64,000 nt of DNA from Synchiropus splendidus (GCF_027744825.2 NC_071335.1:18388501-18452500), one strand, 5' to 3'; counted from the stretch's first letter, positions 36,912 through 49,941 are shown. Notes: generated by a model not told the origin, from the letters alone. Numbers and translations: made by a program.

Positions 36912-39900
36912 GCAAGGAACACTACTCCATTGGAACATCTATGTGTCCACAAGCAACACAGATTTTCGGCATCAACATAGGACACAGAACTCCACTTCCT
37001 GACATCAATGTATTCCGCCATGGGAGCGAGAACGGATTAAACAGAAAGTCTGGCAAAGTCTCCACGCCAAGATTCCGAAGAGATATATATGCTTTGTGTT
37101 GAAAAAAAGAAGTGAAGAACTGACCCGAGCGGACTCAAAGCATGAGCACTGAGTGTTCTTTTCATCTCGTTGTAAGTATGCATTTTGATATGTGTTTCCT
37201 CTGCGTTGTTTCACACTCGCAGAAGCCGCTGTGTTGCATCCGCCAGCCCAAGCACGGCTCCGTGTTTGTTCTCAGAGGGCAGATGTGGCTTGTTTCCTCT
37301 TGTCACTACATGTTAGAAGGGATGAAATGGCACAGCGGATCCACTCGTGGCTTTTCTACAGTTTGCTGTGCACTTTATGGAGTAGGATCAATCTATTGCA
37401 TAACCTCTATGCTCTTTTAATAGAATTTTTTTTACATGTTCAGTGTGATGAGGGAGGAGAAACTTCAGCAGATTTTTTTTTTTTCATGTAAAGACAACAA
37501 GAAGTGCAGGGAGAAAAAGGAGGAGCAGATGTTGACTCCAACCGCAAGTAAATCCACTACCTTATTTATGTGTGGGATATGTCTGTGATTTAGCATCTGT
37601 GTGTCGGCAGGCCTCTGCCCTCTCGTCCATCTCCCTAGGCAGAAGACCCCTGTCTTGGCTGCCATTTCTCAGCGTGACAGCTGAGAGCCAGACAGCGGAA
37701 CGAGAGTGGGGCTTTGGTGGTGGGGGGGAAGGCAGGGCTTAAATCTGAGAGATAGCTTAGAGGCTAGACATACAGAGATAGGCCTCTGCCCCCCCCTATT
37801 GGGGACCAGGTGTTCTTCTATCGAGGTTCCTCAATTGGTGAGAGAGAGAGAGAGAACTACCCTCATGTTTCACTTGGCATCGCTGCACCTGCATCTGTGG
37901 GGTTAGGAAGTGCCATTACTTGTGTGTTTGGGGGCTGGAGCGGGGCGACAGCTTGGTCTCTAGAGGCTGCAGACAGTGTTGCACCACCACACTGCAGACC
38001 TCTGTGCCCCAAACAGGCACCCACCTCGCCTCCCTCTCAGCCTGACACGTCTCTGTGTCGACTCAGCAACTCCGTCCCAACTTTTTCATTATTTTTTTTT
38101 TCAGCTAGTCAGGTATTCAGTTCACGTTTTACTCGTACTATTTTTAGATGACTGAGTGACGTACACGTCTATTTCGATGATGCCTCATAGGAATTTTCAG
38201 GGTTCTTTTCACAAATGAACCCAAGCAGTCTATAGCGGAGCCGTCGCTTGTTTGTTATGTTAATGTTTGGTTCCATAATAAGTACAATGCAGAGGATATT
38301 AAATGGTGAACCTGTGCTTACTTTGCTCTCCTTCAAGCGGTTCGGTACTTTCACATTGTTCAGTCAGTAACCTCAAACGCATCCTGGCAGCTTTACAAAG
38401 ACAGGTACACCTCGCATGACAAGCAAGTGCTCATGTGTTTAGCAGTGGCGCTAGAGGATAAGAGAGCAACCGTAAACACCACACACTCACACGACTCGAG
38501 AAGCCAAAATTGCCGGTTGGCGACCAACTGCCTTCTTCCAGGAGGGAGAGGAACAGATGGCCAAACGAACACCTCCAGACTCATGCAAACTGAAAGAAGC
38601 CCGCGATTTGGACTTGCATGTGGAGTCAGAGACTCTTCTTCCCACATGAAATTGCTGCAAGCAACTTGTGTCCAGACCCGGTCCTTTGATGCAAAGGCTG
38701 CTTACGAGTTTTCATTGTGGAATTGACGGTCCCATGGCAAGAAGCGTTCAAAAGAACTAAAGGACAAATATAACCAGGCATGGCTGAGATGGCGGGGCTT
38801 TGTGGGTCCTTCTCCTCTCTGGTTACCGAGAGAAGTTCTAGTCATAGGTCAGGCTCGGTGGATGATCGCCAAGGAACTTGCTGCTGAAGAAGCCACCAGG
38901 GTGGCACATACCCTAGGGCTGTTGGAATATTGTATGTTGAGTGAATGAATATAAGCCGTGGCTCAGCGAAAGGACAAGGTTTCTTGTTCATCAGAGGTTC
39001 ATCTTGAGGACAAGCAGAAGTTGTTTATCACATCTGCAGTTCAGCGCCAGACAATGCTGAGAAAACAGGATAGACGCTAGACGTGCTACTTCTCTGAATT
39101 TTGACACCTACATTATGGAACTTCGGGAGAATAAGACTCTAAGTATAAGAATCGGGCGATGCACTCAGAAGCGAAGAGGTTGTGTCATGATATGTACTTC
39201 TCAGACGCTCTCCTGAGTTCTGTGTGTTGGTGACCTTTCATCAAATACACTGTTACCGCTGAGTCCGTCTACCTTCTCATCTTTTTCTCATTTTGCAAGC
39301 AACTCTCCCACAGCAAAACAACCTGAACAAGGAATACAATAACTGTCCTCTACTTAAATTATTGTTTTCCCTTTTTTACAGGATAAGGCTGTACAGTATT
39401 GTTCTGGAGCCAGAGAACCTCGAAACCAAAGGGGGTGACACGCATAAAGGACTCTCAAAATCAGATTTTTTTGAAGATGAAAAGTCTGCTGTTCATGATT
39501 TTGTATGTGGTGTGGTGTAAACCATGCACAAATATTCTGCCACACCACCGTTCAAGAAGCTCATCCTCCAAACCTGGAATCTCGCAAGATCACATGTGAT
39601 AAAACAAAGCAGAAACAAGACAACAGGCACAAAGCACAACTCACAAAATGATCTTATGGTGCCGGGTTTTATGTGTGTAATCATGGGACTTATTGCCGTT
39701 TGTTCAAAACACATCCATATTGGCTACATTCCGTTCCACAGTTGAAGTCGGGAGTGATCGACTTGTCCGAACCACAAAAAACATTTTTGGTCGTAAATAT
39801 TAACATTTGAAATTGTCAGCTCTGCCCATTTTCAGAGCCAATTTTCGGGACAATTTCCCTCTTGACACATTGTTGTCCATCCTTTTTTGGGAAGAAGCAA

Positions 39901-41000
39901 AATTGGGATTATTGTCGTATGTGGCCCCCTTAAGAAGTATGCTCCCGACCCTACCTGATAGTAGTGGCAAATATCCAGGGATGTTTAACACCTTGTGCTT
40001 GTACGTATAAATCACAATTTCTACATTTCACTTTCGCGTAAAATTCGACATTACACTGACAAAAGCAGATATTTACATGATATTTTGTTTTTTTAATATC
40101 CGTGTTGAATCTGGTCAATGGTTGGTCACACATTCAGCTCTTATCTTGTTTACAGCCTCGGCATCACAAGACAGAGCTGATTCGTCACATGATTTTAACT
40201 CAGACAGCTGCTTGTGTCTGTGACATTGACTTTGATGAGGAAATCTGTTTCACTTTACCAGAACCTCTGTGACCTATTTGGTTAACTGCATTTCATGAGG
40301 CTCCCATTCCACAACTGCTCCACGGCTGTTTGCGACTGCTGCCCGAGCTCAGTTGTGAGCGTGTAATGCTTCATTTCCAACTAGTGGATGGAGAAGAATT
40401 GCTGTAATTTTAACTACACCAGGTAAGGAAGTGGAACATTATATCAAAATGCCTTTGGTATTAAATGAATATTCAACAGAAAACGCCATCATACAATGTG
40501 ATCTTTCGCCGTCTTTGTTGGCCTCCCCCTCGTTGTCAATCGAAATGCGACAGCATCGCCAAGAAAACAAGCTTATTGTATACTCAGCGTAAACTACTGA
40601 CCCGGAAAATTGGAATCACAAACAATAGTTAAAGGCGACTGGTCGCATCAGGGAACCGTAAATGGACACATTGCTCAGTGGGAACTCTGGGCTTTTCGTC
40701 TTGTATTCTCAACTAATGCAAAAAAAAAAGAAATACAATGTTGATGGAATTAGAATTCTGTATTTATCTGTTGTGGTCGTTGCAATGTAACAATGTATAC
40801 AAAGCCTTGCTTTATTTTCAAAATGACATGGCAATATTCTTACTGAAGGCTGTCAACTGAAAACTGTGTTCCATCAATTGTTATTCGCATTCAAAGCCAT
40901 CAAAAAGTTGTAGCACATATTCACGCCGCAACTTTTGCTGCTTTGTCTTGACTCAAAAGGATTTCATTCCAGAAGGTCACGACCGTCTGAACAATAAATG
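36911..41000. other. Intergenic, no gene seen
   Basis: A repeat-like motif (cttcctgacatcaatgtatt, then ccgccatgggagcgagaac) lies at 36989-37033. A GC-richer stretch at 37690-38080 has no usable frame. At 38728-38946 a frame lacking an upstream ATG (KELKDKYNQAWLRWRGFVGP and onward) could be an element remnant but was not identified. Confidence 0.45.
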
Positions 41001-41040
41001 CAGAGGCGGTCCTGGCTAGATTTGCGCCCCGGGCGCCTCA
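41001..41040. repeat. Possible terminus of a DNA transposon (CAGAGGCGG...)
   Basis: cagaggcggtcctggctaga, then tttgcgccccgggcgcc, looks like the left end of a fish DNA transposon; CAGAGGCGG-type ends occur in hAT elements. The partner end was not found. Weak. Confidence 0.3.
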
Positions 41041-42447
41041 TGAGAAGCAAGTCCCTGTGAAAAAGCTAAGAACACACTGGAAACCAGCATGACCATATCC
41101 ACCTCCATGATGTCTTATGTGTCTTCCACGTTTGGTTGTTTCCACTTGGTTTTAATGTTTGATCACATGAGACTTCATCTTCATCAAGTGATCCTTATTT
41201 TGTCTGTGAGGGAGTCGACGGAGCCCTCTTCTTCCTCAGGGATGTGGGTGTGTCTGGCACTGGCTGCTCCTCTTGCATCTCCTCTGCAGCCTCCTCAGCT
41301 CTCTGCTTGCTCTGGTCCATGGTGGTGTCTCTGCCACTGTTCTGGCTGCGGCCTCAGACAGATCTCCACTGGCGGCTCCTGCTCTGGTGCTCCTCCCACT
41401 CTGAGCAGGTGGGTGGGAGGGACACAGGTTCACGCTTTTTAATAGCTCCAACTGAGCCAGGACTCTGTGGAAACAATCTTGAGTCAAACTGAAATTAGTT
41501 CCGTTGTACAGCAGGGAGCAAAAGCGTTCCCAAGTTGATCACACGACCCAGTAGAAATAGTGTCTCCAGCGTCTTAACTGAGGGTGTAAAGTTAGTGCCA
41601 AGCGTGATTTAACGCATCTCTCCTCACAGCTACTGGAATTTGCTGGTCAGCAGATGGTGGACAATCCATAAATCAGTCCAGTGAGAATTACAAAGTGTCA
41701 GCTAAAATGTTTGTGCAGTCCAAATTTAACCAGAACTTGTTCCGTATCTGTGTTCTAGGCATTTATGGAAATATGTGTAACACGCAAAGACAAGGCCTGA
41801 CTTTGAAACACAATGTGCCACCTCATCTTGTGTTCAAGAAGGTGATTTGACATGTTATGTCAGAGCTACCAGTGCAAAGTCACTGTAACCTAAGGGTCCT
41901 GCATGCTTTGTTGGTACAAATTGGGTGCATGTAGAAAAATATTCTTCTGTTTCGTTCTTTTTCTTCCCCTCCTCCTTATCTTTTGGCTTCACATGCTGCA
42001 AGCAATTGCCGACAGCAGGGTTTGTTCCTTTTAAAGTAGTGGCTCTGCCTGCATACTTGGCTGTTTTGTCTCTTGTCAGAATTGTTACGTTAGCCAAGTG
42101 CTGCAGGGAGAGGTCTGTGCTCCATCGCGTTGTTCCATGCACAAGGTCAGGGTCTGAGTCAGAGGCCTAAATTCCCGTTCCCTGCATTTACCAGCTCTCA
42201 ACTGTCTATATAGGATCCGGAGTACAAGGGGGTGGTGGCCGGAAGCAAACTGAAGTAATTGGTATGTGGGCTAAAAATGTTTTGTTTTTTCTAAAATGGC
42301 TGAGCCCAGAGGAGTGCTGAGTCCCCTTTTGTTTTTCCTGCGATGATTGTTTCTGTCCTTGCAGTCTTTGGATGCTTCATCTGAAATCTGACCTCAAATC
42401 CTAAAAAAACTTTTCAACTATTTACATTATATACATATGTATATATA
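41041..42447. other. Intergenic, no gene seen
   Basis: A GC-rich patch at 41210-41430 carries a 41-codon minus-strand frame (41195-41320: MDQSKQRAEEAAEEMQEEQP and onward) that is Glu-rich and then basic. It may belong to the element whose end is at 41001. Otherwise nothing named. Confidence 0.4.
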
Positions 42448-43010
42448 CATTGGTACCTCGGTTCTCGACTACAGTCCGTTCCAGACGGCCGTTCGAGAAG
42501 CGAATTGTCGGAAATCTGAATCGACTTTTCCCATTACAATGAATGGAAAAAGAAACAATGCGTTCCAAGCCTTATAATATTCTTTTGTAGGAGTGAATGT
42601 AGAGTGTCTGCTGCAGGTGCGCTGTTCCTCTATGTGTGTGGCCGCTGCATGTGGGAGGGGTTGCCGAGTGAGTGAGGTCTCTCCAGAAGTGAAGAGGTGC
42701 CCGGTGCGTGTCCAGCTCTGAATGTGCGCTTCTGTGCAGTTTGGCTGTGACAAAGTCATAAACCAAATCACGCTCTGTCCCAGACTCACCTCATCCCTGT
42801 CCCAGCTCCAGCCCACAACAGGACATCAAACCCTGGAGTGGTGTGGAGAGCGAGCACCTCCCCTGTGACACTCTACCACGGTCCAGTGTGGAGACAGGAA
42901 AGGTTTTACACCTCAATATGAAGAAAAAACAGTCAGTAAATGTAGCTAACGGGACACGTCTGCATACAGAGGCTGCGTTATACACAATAACAAAGTGCGT
43001 CGTGGGTCAG
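42448..43010. mobile_element. TA-flanked inverted-repeat transposon, family B copy 3 (right end missing)
   Basis: Begins TA-CATTGGTACCTCGGTTCTCG and follows copy 2 closely through to gtgcgtcgtgggtcag at 43010, where similarity stops. The right inverted repeat is absent, so the copy was truncated after insertion and cannot move. Its left flank is TA-rich, like that of copy 2. Confidence 0.85.
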
Positions 43011-45727
43011 TACATGAGCATAGTAGTTCATGAGTGTGACAGTGTGATATTTGTGTGCCGGAGATGTGTGTGTTATCTATGTAAGAATTGATAGAAGACT
43101 GGCTCAATTGGCTGGATGAAACAAGCCCATTAAATGTGTCAATTACGGCGCTGAGAGTGAACATACAACGTAAAAGTCAAGTGAACACAATTAAAGAGGG
43201 GGATTCTTCTAGTCAGGGTCTCCCTAAAAAATCAATAGGAATTGTGGAAACAGCGTAGTAATAGCATCACTGAGCGGTTTAGCGCTTCTTCAATTGTTTC
43301 AATAAAACAGCAGACTGGCTACATATCCGCATTAGAATGAACTTTAAAATTGAATTTATAGCTTTTAAAACCCTTGGTCTGGCTCCCGACCCGACTTCCA
43401 CCACCTCAGCATCTGGATTTAAATCGCCACATAATAGATTTAACACGCAACATGAACGTGAACTTCACCGAGGCAGTCGCCAACAACATGCATGTATGTC
43501 TCTGTTCATACACGCTATTGAAATTCTTTTTTTGCCTGTGAAGCATTTTGTAAACAGCATTTTAAAGGTGACATGTACATTTAGAGTTTTTAAACGTTTT
43601 ACAGTACACGACTCCCTGAGTGGCTTATTTTGACACTCATTTCTACTAGAGTCCAATGAAACCATTCCTCCGGCTGCACTAGTTTCAGCTTCATGTGTCT
43701 AGAAGCGGGTGGATATCAGTTATTTGATGAGGTCTTGTCAGCTGCGAAGATAGCGTTTGGAGTAATAAATGCACACTGATAAGACCGGGTCGTCGGGGCA
43801 GACTAGCTGCATCGCACGCAAATGGCTTGTCACAGACCAAGCAAAGCCACAGATAAGAGGTAGACAGAGGAGCAGATGCTTTTATAGCTGTCCACGAGGT
43901 GGCAAGGAATTAGAGACCATCACGGAGAGTGGGAGTCCATTTTGACCCATGTGGCCAGTGCGGATAAGGAGGCAAGCGGCATGACGGTGCGTCTCTTTCA
44001 CATCTGCCTGTGTGCAAGTCTGATGAGGCGGCGGTGGTGAAAGGCAAGAGTGGCGTATTGTGTAAATGACATCTGATGGGCTCTCTTGAAAGTCTATTTA
44101 GCCAAAGTAATGAAACGAGTCTGCTGAGGAAGAATATGAGAGACAGGCAAGGAGGCTCAGATAGACAGCTGGGTCACTTCACTCAACAGTGCATGGCTGG
44201 AGAGAGGAGAGACTGACAAGTTGATTCAGTGGTAATGACTCCTGCCTCGGAGACAAATTGAAGGACGACCCGATCGGGTCAATCCGCAGGCGACGCTAGA
44301 ATGTCAGGCCGTGCCGCCAGGTCAACTGAGCTTGCTTTTGAAATCAAGATGTTTGCCTATTATCTACCTTGATACTAAAGCCACCTGGGTGAGATGTGCA
44401 ACCGGCATAAAGCCTCCATCACACACTTGAGCTGTGTCCACAACACTTATGTTTATACTGCTGTAAATGGAACAGTTTCTGAGGCAAAGCAGCTCAGGCC
44501 AGTAAAACATTCAGTCACATCCGGTGCTGTGGCTGGAAAGCCACGTTGGTGTCATTATGAATCCAATAATTTTGAGTTAAATAATTCACATGTCTCCTCA
44601 ATCATTTCTTTGCCCAAAAACAGACCATTTCAATGCATATTTTCACAACTTTCAAGCCTTGAAATGTGCAATATTACCGTCGAGTTTGCAAACTACACTG
44701 CCGTCACAGAACTATTTTAAACAGTCATGTCTAATTCAATTCCCTGCTCAGCCATATGACTTGACTAGATTATCTTCATTCCTTGTATTTTATTTCATTT
44801 GAATGAGGGAAAAAAATGCCTTGACAAAATTCAATTTGCTATGTGGTGGCATTTTTAAAAAGACTGGCTCCCTTGTGTCAACATTCCAGTCCTAACCGTT
44901 GTACTTTATCGTACATGGAGTCACAAGATCAGGCTCATGAGTCTGTCACATGCATCTTGTCTTCCACAGCTACTAGCTCACGAAAAAGTTGAGCTCACGT
45001 GTTCAGATCTTTGATCTATCATAACAAACAATTACTTGTTTGAAATGTTTTATCCGATCAAATGGGAAACAGAATATCCTTATAGTTTGACTCCCATATT
45101 CAAGAGCTCTCCCTGTGAACTTCTGCCAAAGCATGTGGGGATCATGCTGCAGAGGATAAATGGGATTGAAGACACAGGGCCAGTGTTTTCTTCTCTTCCT
45201 TCTCTTGAAAGAACAGTGACAGCCACAGCATTTTTGAAGAGCTATTGAGGTCAGGGAATTTGGAAAGTAGAGCATAACCACAGTGATTGCATCTTGACTA
45301 AATCAGCGATAGCTTCATTTATAGAACACCATTTTCATGGCAGGACTGCGAACGTCTTCGCTCGAAAACAGTTCAAGTAAAATTCCCAGGCACAGTCTGA
45401 CACTGCAGCGGCTGTGTTTATGGTATGTCTTGCTGGAATTCAGCTCGAAACCGTGAAAAAAATGCTTTTGTGCAGCTCCTCAGTTCTCTCTCTGTCTGGG
45501 GCCTGTGACATCAGCGGACGTGAATATGCCAGAGACATTTACATTTGGGTTGCAACTGACTGACACTTCACAACTAATGCACTACTTATTTTCAAGATTA
45601 GGGAGTCCAGTTAATATTTGTCAGTCTACAGTGGTATATGTGTGTCTGCGGCATGATTTCACCTTTTCAATATAAAAAAAATAAAAATAAAACAACTGAA
45701 GTATATCACACATTTCATATGTGATCA
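43011..45727. other. Intergenic, no gene seen
   Basis: No coding sequence recognised. The stretch 43720-44110 is richer in GATAA and E-box-like words and shows no repeat character. Confidence 0.45.
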
Positions 45728-46000
<273 letters not shown>

Positions 46001-46003
46001 TCT

Positions 46004-46071
46004 TTATTGGCTCCAGTGTGTATTTATTGATTCATTTTTCAAAATCAATAAATACACACAGGAGCCAATAA
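46004..46071. repeat. 29-bp inverted repeat, 10-nt loop
   Basis: Arms 46004-46032 and 46043-46071 are reverse complements with one mismatch in 29 (arm starts ttattggctcc, ends tttattgatt). Loop catttttcaa. Confidence 0.9.
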
Positions 46072-48889
46072 TAAAAATAATAATAATCGGCAGTAGCAGA
46101 ATAGAAGCATCTTGCAGATTTCTTTTTTTTTTTTTAAACCAGCGAGCACTCTAAACTCAGCTATCCCACAAGTGCAGTCCTTCCTTGAACAGTTTTGACA
46201 GGTACACTGTTTTGTTTTGGATAGACGGAAGTTAGAAACACTACCAGACAGTAATGCAGCCAAATGGATGTTGAACATCAGTGAAACTACACAGAAGAAC
46301 AAGCAGAAACAACATGGACAAAAACACAACAAAAGTCTGACTTATCCTCTCGGAATACACTCTTCACCCAGTCCACTTGTTTCCTCTCTCTCTCTCTCTT
46401 TTCCTCCTGCAAGGTAGTGTAAGTGGATCATGAAAACCCAGGGAACCAGCCTGACTAGCATCAATCAAAGGTGCGGTAAGAAGCTTACTCCTGCATATTC
46501 TCATGCTCTATTGGATGTGGAGAAATGTGTGCTGCTGACTAACTCAGCAGACAATCCTATCTTGACTTGCGTGGCTAAATCCCCTGGCGTCATTTTCACT
46601 GGCCAAAAAGGGTTGGAGACAGAAGTTGGAGGATAACAGTCGAGTCAACCAACTTATGGACCCAAAAGTATCTGCCAAAGTACTGTGTGTGCTATACACA
46701 CGCACCATGCCAAGAGAGATCATCCAAGCTTCACTCTACTCCCTCAAAGAGACTCTCTTAAACAGCAACTCATGGGAGTCAACTTCAAACCAGGCTATGC
46801 TAAATATTGACTAAAGAAGCTCCATTTTTCACCACATGCTGCCGCCACACACTTTTGAACTGACGTTTACGTCACTGCGAAGATCTTATTTAGCATTTGG
46901 GTTTGTCGTAAACTCAACATGACTGATCCGAATATCATAAACAGCTTCACAACATCTGCGCTAATATCATTTATTCACCTTTATTGATTCCCCTTTCAAC
47001 ATTTCTCAAGTGGTCTCTTTGTCTCCTTCCCAAAACTCCACATAAACCGCTCCACTCTGATATACTAGTAAATCCTATATGTGACTTTTCTGGTCACTCC
47101 CTATGAGGGAAAAACGTCTGATTCATTCTTGCTGATACGCATGAGCCTCACATCAACCGTGTCACGCCAAAGCTTGTTGCCCACACGTTCCACCTCAACA
47201 CCGTTTCACTCCCAAGGCATCAAATAGTGACTATTTTTGGGTCAATTCAGGGCTCCCAAGTTATGACAGTTGTGATGTGTGAGACGTAATATGCAACCCA
47301 ATGGGGCGCTGGACGAATGTCGAGATGGAAGAGGAACGCAGCGCTGCATGAGGAGAAAGCTCTGCTGTGACACCTGCTCCAAAGTACAGTTCTCCAATTC
47401 ACTCCCATGGGGTAATATGTTGATGTTGGGAAAGTGGAATTCTGTCTCCTGTACTGACGTTGCATGATGATGCATAAGCATTTTAACGGTTTAGAAAAGA
47501 CGTTCGGAAGCTCTCTTCACTGAATTACATAGCTCTCCTTCTTAAAGACGGCAGCACAAAGTCACACTCAGTGTGGAACCAAAGGAGTGCAAACCCCAAC
47601 CTCTGTTTTTCTTATGTGTTGCGTTGACCTCAGCATAAGGTCCACTTTCCCAACATCAATATATGGATGTGTCAGGTGAGTGTTGATCGGGTAAAAACAG
47701 TTTAGCACCTACGATGACTACTGCGCATGCTCATTTGAGGTGCCTTATGTACCAAGTGACACAGCACCGTGAAGAGCAAAAGGAGCGCCAGACCATTGCT
47801 TCACCTCAACCTCCATCTTTCTTTTCCGTGAGTCAACATGCGCATGGATGGCATCACTCTGGAACCCAGAAGTCCACGTAAAAACAGCCACTATTTCACA
47901 CTTTTGAACTGAGTATCTGTTGTCCACCCGGCCTCCACTCTCCTCTTCACCGCCCTTCTTTGTCTGAGTGATCTCAATTCAGTACACAGCCTACATCTTC
48001 ACTCTTCCTCCTGCCTCTCGCTCATTCGCTACTGATGCTCTTGCTTTTCACTTTCATGCCTTGTCTCTCCAGCTCACACCGCAACCTCGCATCATGTTGC
48101 AAATGCATTATGTATAGACACTTAAATATCTTCATGAATGAAATATGCAGAAACACACATTAAAATTGCAGCAAAACTGTCTCTTTTTTCAAAGAAAATG
48201 ATAACTTATCATCTGAGACACAAATGAATGCACAAATCATTGCGTGAACGACATCCGCAGTTGTAGAAGACACCGGCATAATGCTTCTGAATGACCCCCA
48301 CACTTTTGTGTAGTTCATTTTTGTATCCAAGCGTCTGAACAATTCATAAAAACTACACATCTTATTTCTCCTTTTTATACAGCAACATTTTAATGGTCGT
48401 TTGTAAATCCATGTTGAACAGAACAGGAACAGATAACATAAACGACAGTCTTATTTATCACCACTTTACCTGACTTTTTGTGTGTGTCCGTGTCCACATG
48501 TGTCCGAAAACATGTCGACTCACATTTGATTGTAAAACCTTGGATATCTAGCTCAGTAGTGATGGTCCTCCCTCCCCATCCCGTCCTGTACATGAATACA
48601 CAGTCTATTTAATAAAGTCGAACACAGGCTGGAACACTCAAGTGTCACCGCTACACGCAGACACCCACGTGTCTGATCTGTGAAATGTAACAATCAAAGA
48701 TGAACAACAACTTAATCCTCGGTTGGCATCAGAGAGTTGGCTTGTACATCCAAGCATTACTTGTTTCAAACTGACTTTTGTAGCACTTTGTTATATAGCA
48801 TGGGTGACATTATGCAGCGTAGAAACTTACTCAATGGTTACACAGTTTTCAAAAAAAGTAGATTGTATACATATATAGATAGATGTATA
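46072..48889. other. Region between pcdh10 3' end and the TA array, no gene seen
   Basis: Two pieces resemble the gtccactttccc...catcaatatatgg motif (47398-47450 inverted, 47638-47668 direct). No frame has recognisable homology. Part of it could be an extended pcdh10 3' UTR if a distal poly(A) site is used. Confidence 0.45.
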
Positions 48890-49921
48890 TATAGATTTAT
48901 ATTTATTTATCTTGTTTTTTTATTGTTTTTTTTGTTTGTTTTTTTATAGCACTGTAAACAGTTTTCACACATGATGAAAAAAAATAGATATATAAAAACA
49001 CTGAATGTATCTGATTGTTTACGTATATAGGCCTTGTTCGGAAATCACAATCTGTTGTTGGGTTCTCTGTCTCTCACCTCATGGCGCGTGAGAAGGAGCC
49101 TCATTCTCTTCTTATTGACAAACTGAACTCTTTAAGCTGGTTTTTCCTACGTTTGCTCGTACAAATTTGAACATCTCCTACCAAACCGCAGGTTCCTGTT
49201 TGCTGGATCAAGGCTAGATTCTTCACATCGAAACCACACGTAAGATCAGGAAGTGAAAAAAGTGAGTTGCCACATTGAAACAGTCAAATAAATACTGTAA
49301 ATGAAAAGAACACAGAGGTACCAAATTTATAAGAAACTGTGTTCGTCTTCCTCGTCCTTTCGTAGCTGTACAACATCATCTCTTTCCGTGTTTTGTTTTC
49401 ACTTTCCCCTCCGCGCACAGTCTCTGTACAGTTGACTTAATGGTGACTGTAGAAACCGCTCCAGGGTTCTGTGTGACGTTGGCTGAAATTTGTACAGAAA
49501 TATTGTTTGCTTGATGTAAACAGGCACACACAGATCTCTAGAGGCCAACTCCTTGGTCAGAAACAAAAACCTCCACAGTGAGTAAATATGTCCAGCTTTT
49601 TTTTTTTTTTTTGTTCCATTTCATTTTGTATTCCTTTAGCGCCTGTCTGTGTCTCTCTCCTTCACCTTCCTAATGTCCACAACGTCTGTTTCAGTCCTGC
49701 TGAACGGATTAAGGCCTCGGATCGCTCCTCTGATGCCTCAGCCAGTTCGTGTGTCTATAACTCTTTGGTTCCAACGCACCAAAGATTGTTTTTGATTTGT
49801 ACATTGGCCACGACAATGTTCAGAAGCTGATGTCGCGTATTCGTTTCGCTGTCTTTAGCATCAGTATCGTCGGTCTAAGACAGAACTTCAAGCTGTCTCT
49901 GACAGGTCCACGTGGAACGAG
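48890..49921 (-). other. pcdh10: Probable 3' UTR of pcdh10
   Basis: The stretch follows the TAG of the terminal exon on the minus strand and carries no ORF of note. Its far limit is placed just beyond two AATAAA signals at 48919-48924 and 48902-48907. It contains a long A-run at about 49597-49612 (minus sense). The extent is inferred; a longer UTR using other signals is possible, for example the ATTAAA variant at 48609-48614. Confidence 0.55.
48902..48924 (-). promoter_or_regulatory. pcdh10: Tandem polyadenylation signals AATAAA
   Basis: The plus strand reads TTTATT at 48902-48907 and 48919-48924, so the minus strand has two AATAAA hexamers 17 nt apart, about 1.0 kb behind the pcdh10 stop. 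In AT-rich DNA such hexamers are frequent, so position is the main support. Confidence 0.5.
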
Positions 49922-49941
49922 CTAGCAAATCCTTTTCCCGG
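49922..49941 (-). CDS. pcdh10: pcdh10 terminal coding exon, coding part (S)GKRIC-stop
   Basis: This tiny coding tail was found by looking for the missing C-terminus. On the minus strand a pyrimidine-rich tract ends in gtcttttcag, followed by CC GGG AAA AGG ATT TGC TAG. The phase fits: the last T of the exon ending at 53299 plus CC gives Ser, so the joined end reads PYKPTFL-S-GKRIC-stop. My recollection of mammalian PCDH10 is a tail PYKPPYLTRKRIC, so KRIC-stop is conserved. The intron (49942-53298) is 3357 nt and GT-AG. Only 20 nt are coding, so sequence similarity alone is weak evidence. The combination of phase, acceptor and conserved KRIC makes the call good. The rest of the exon is 3' UTR. 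Confidence 0.85.

Noticed and set aside
37690..38090. GC-richer stretch as a possible exon or CpG island
   Set aside because: No frame with domain similarity and few CpGs relative to its GC content by eye.
44215..44300. tRNA or tRNA-derived SINE (ttgattcagtggtaatgact)
   Set aside because: Only an A-box-like phrase is present; no B box and no cloverleaf could be drawn.
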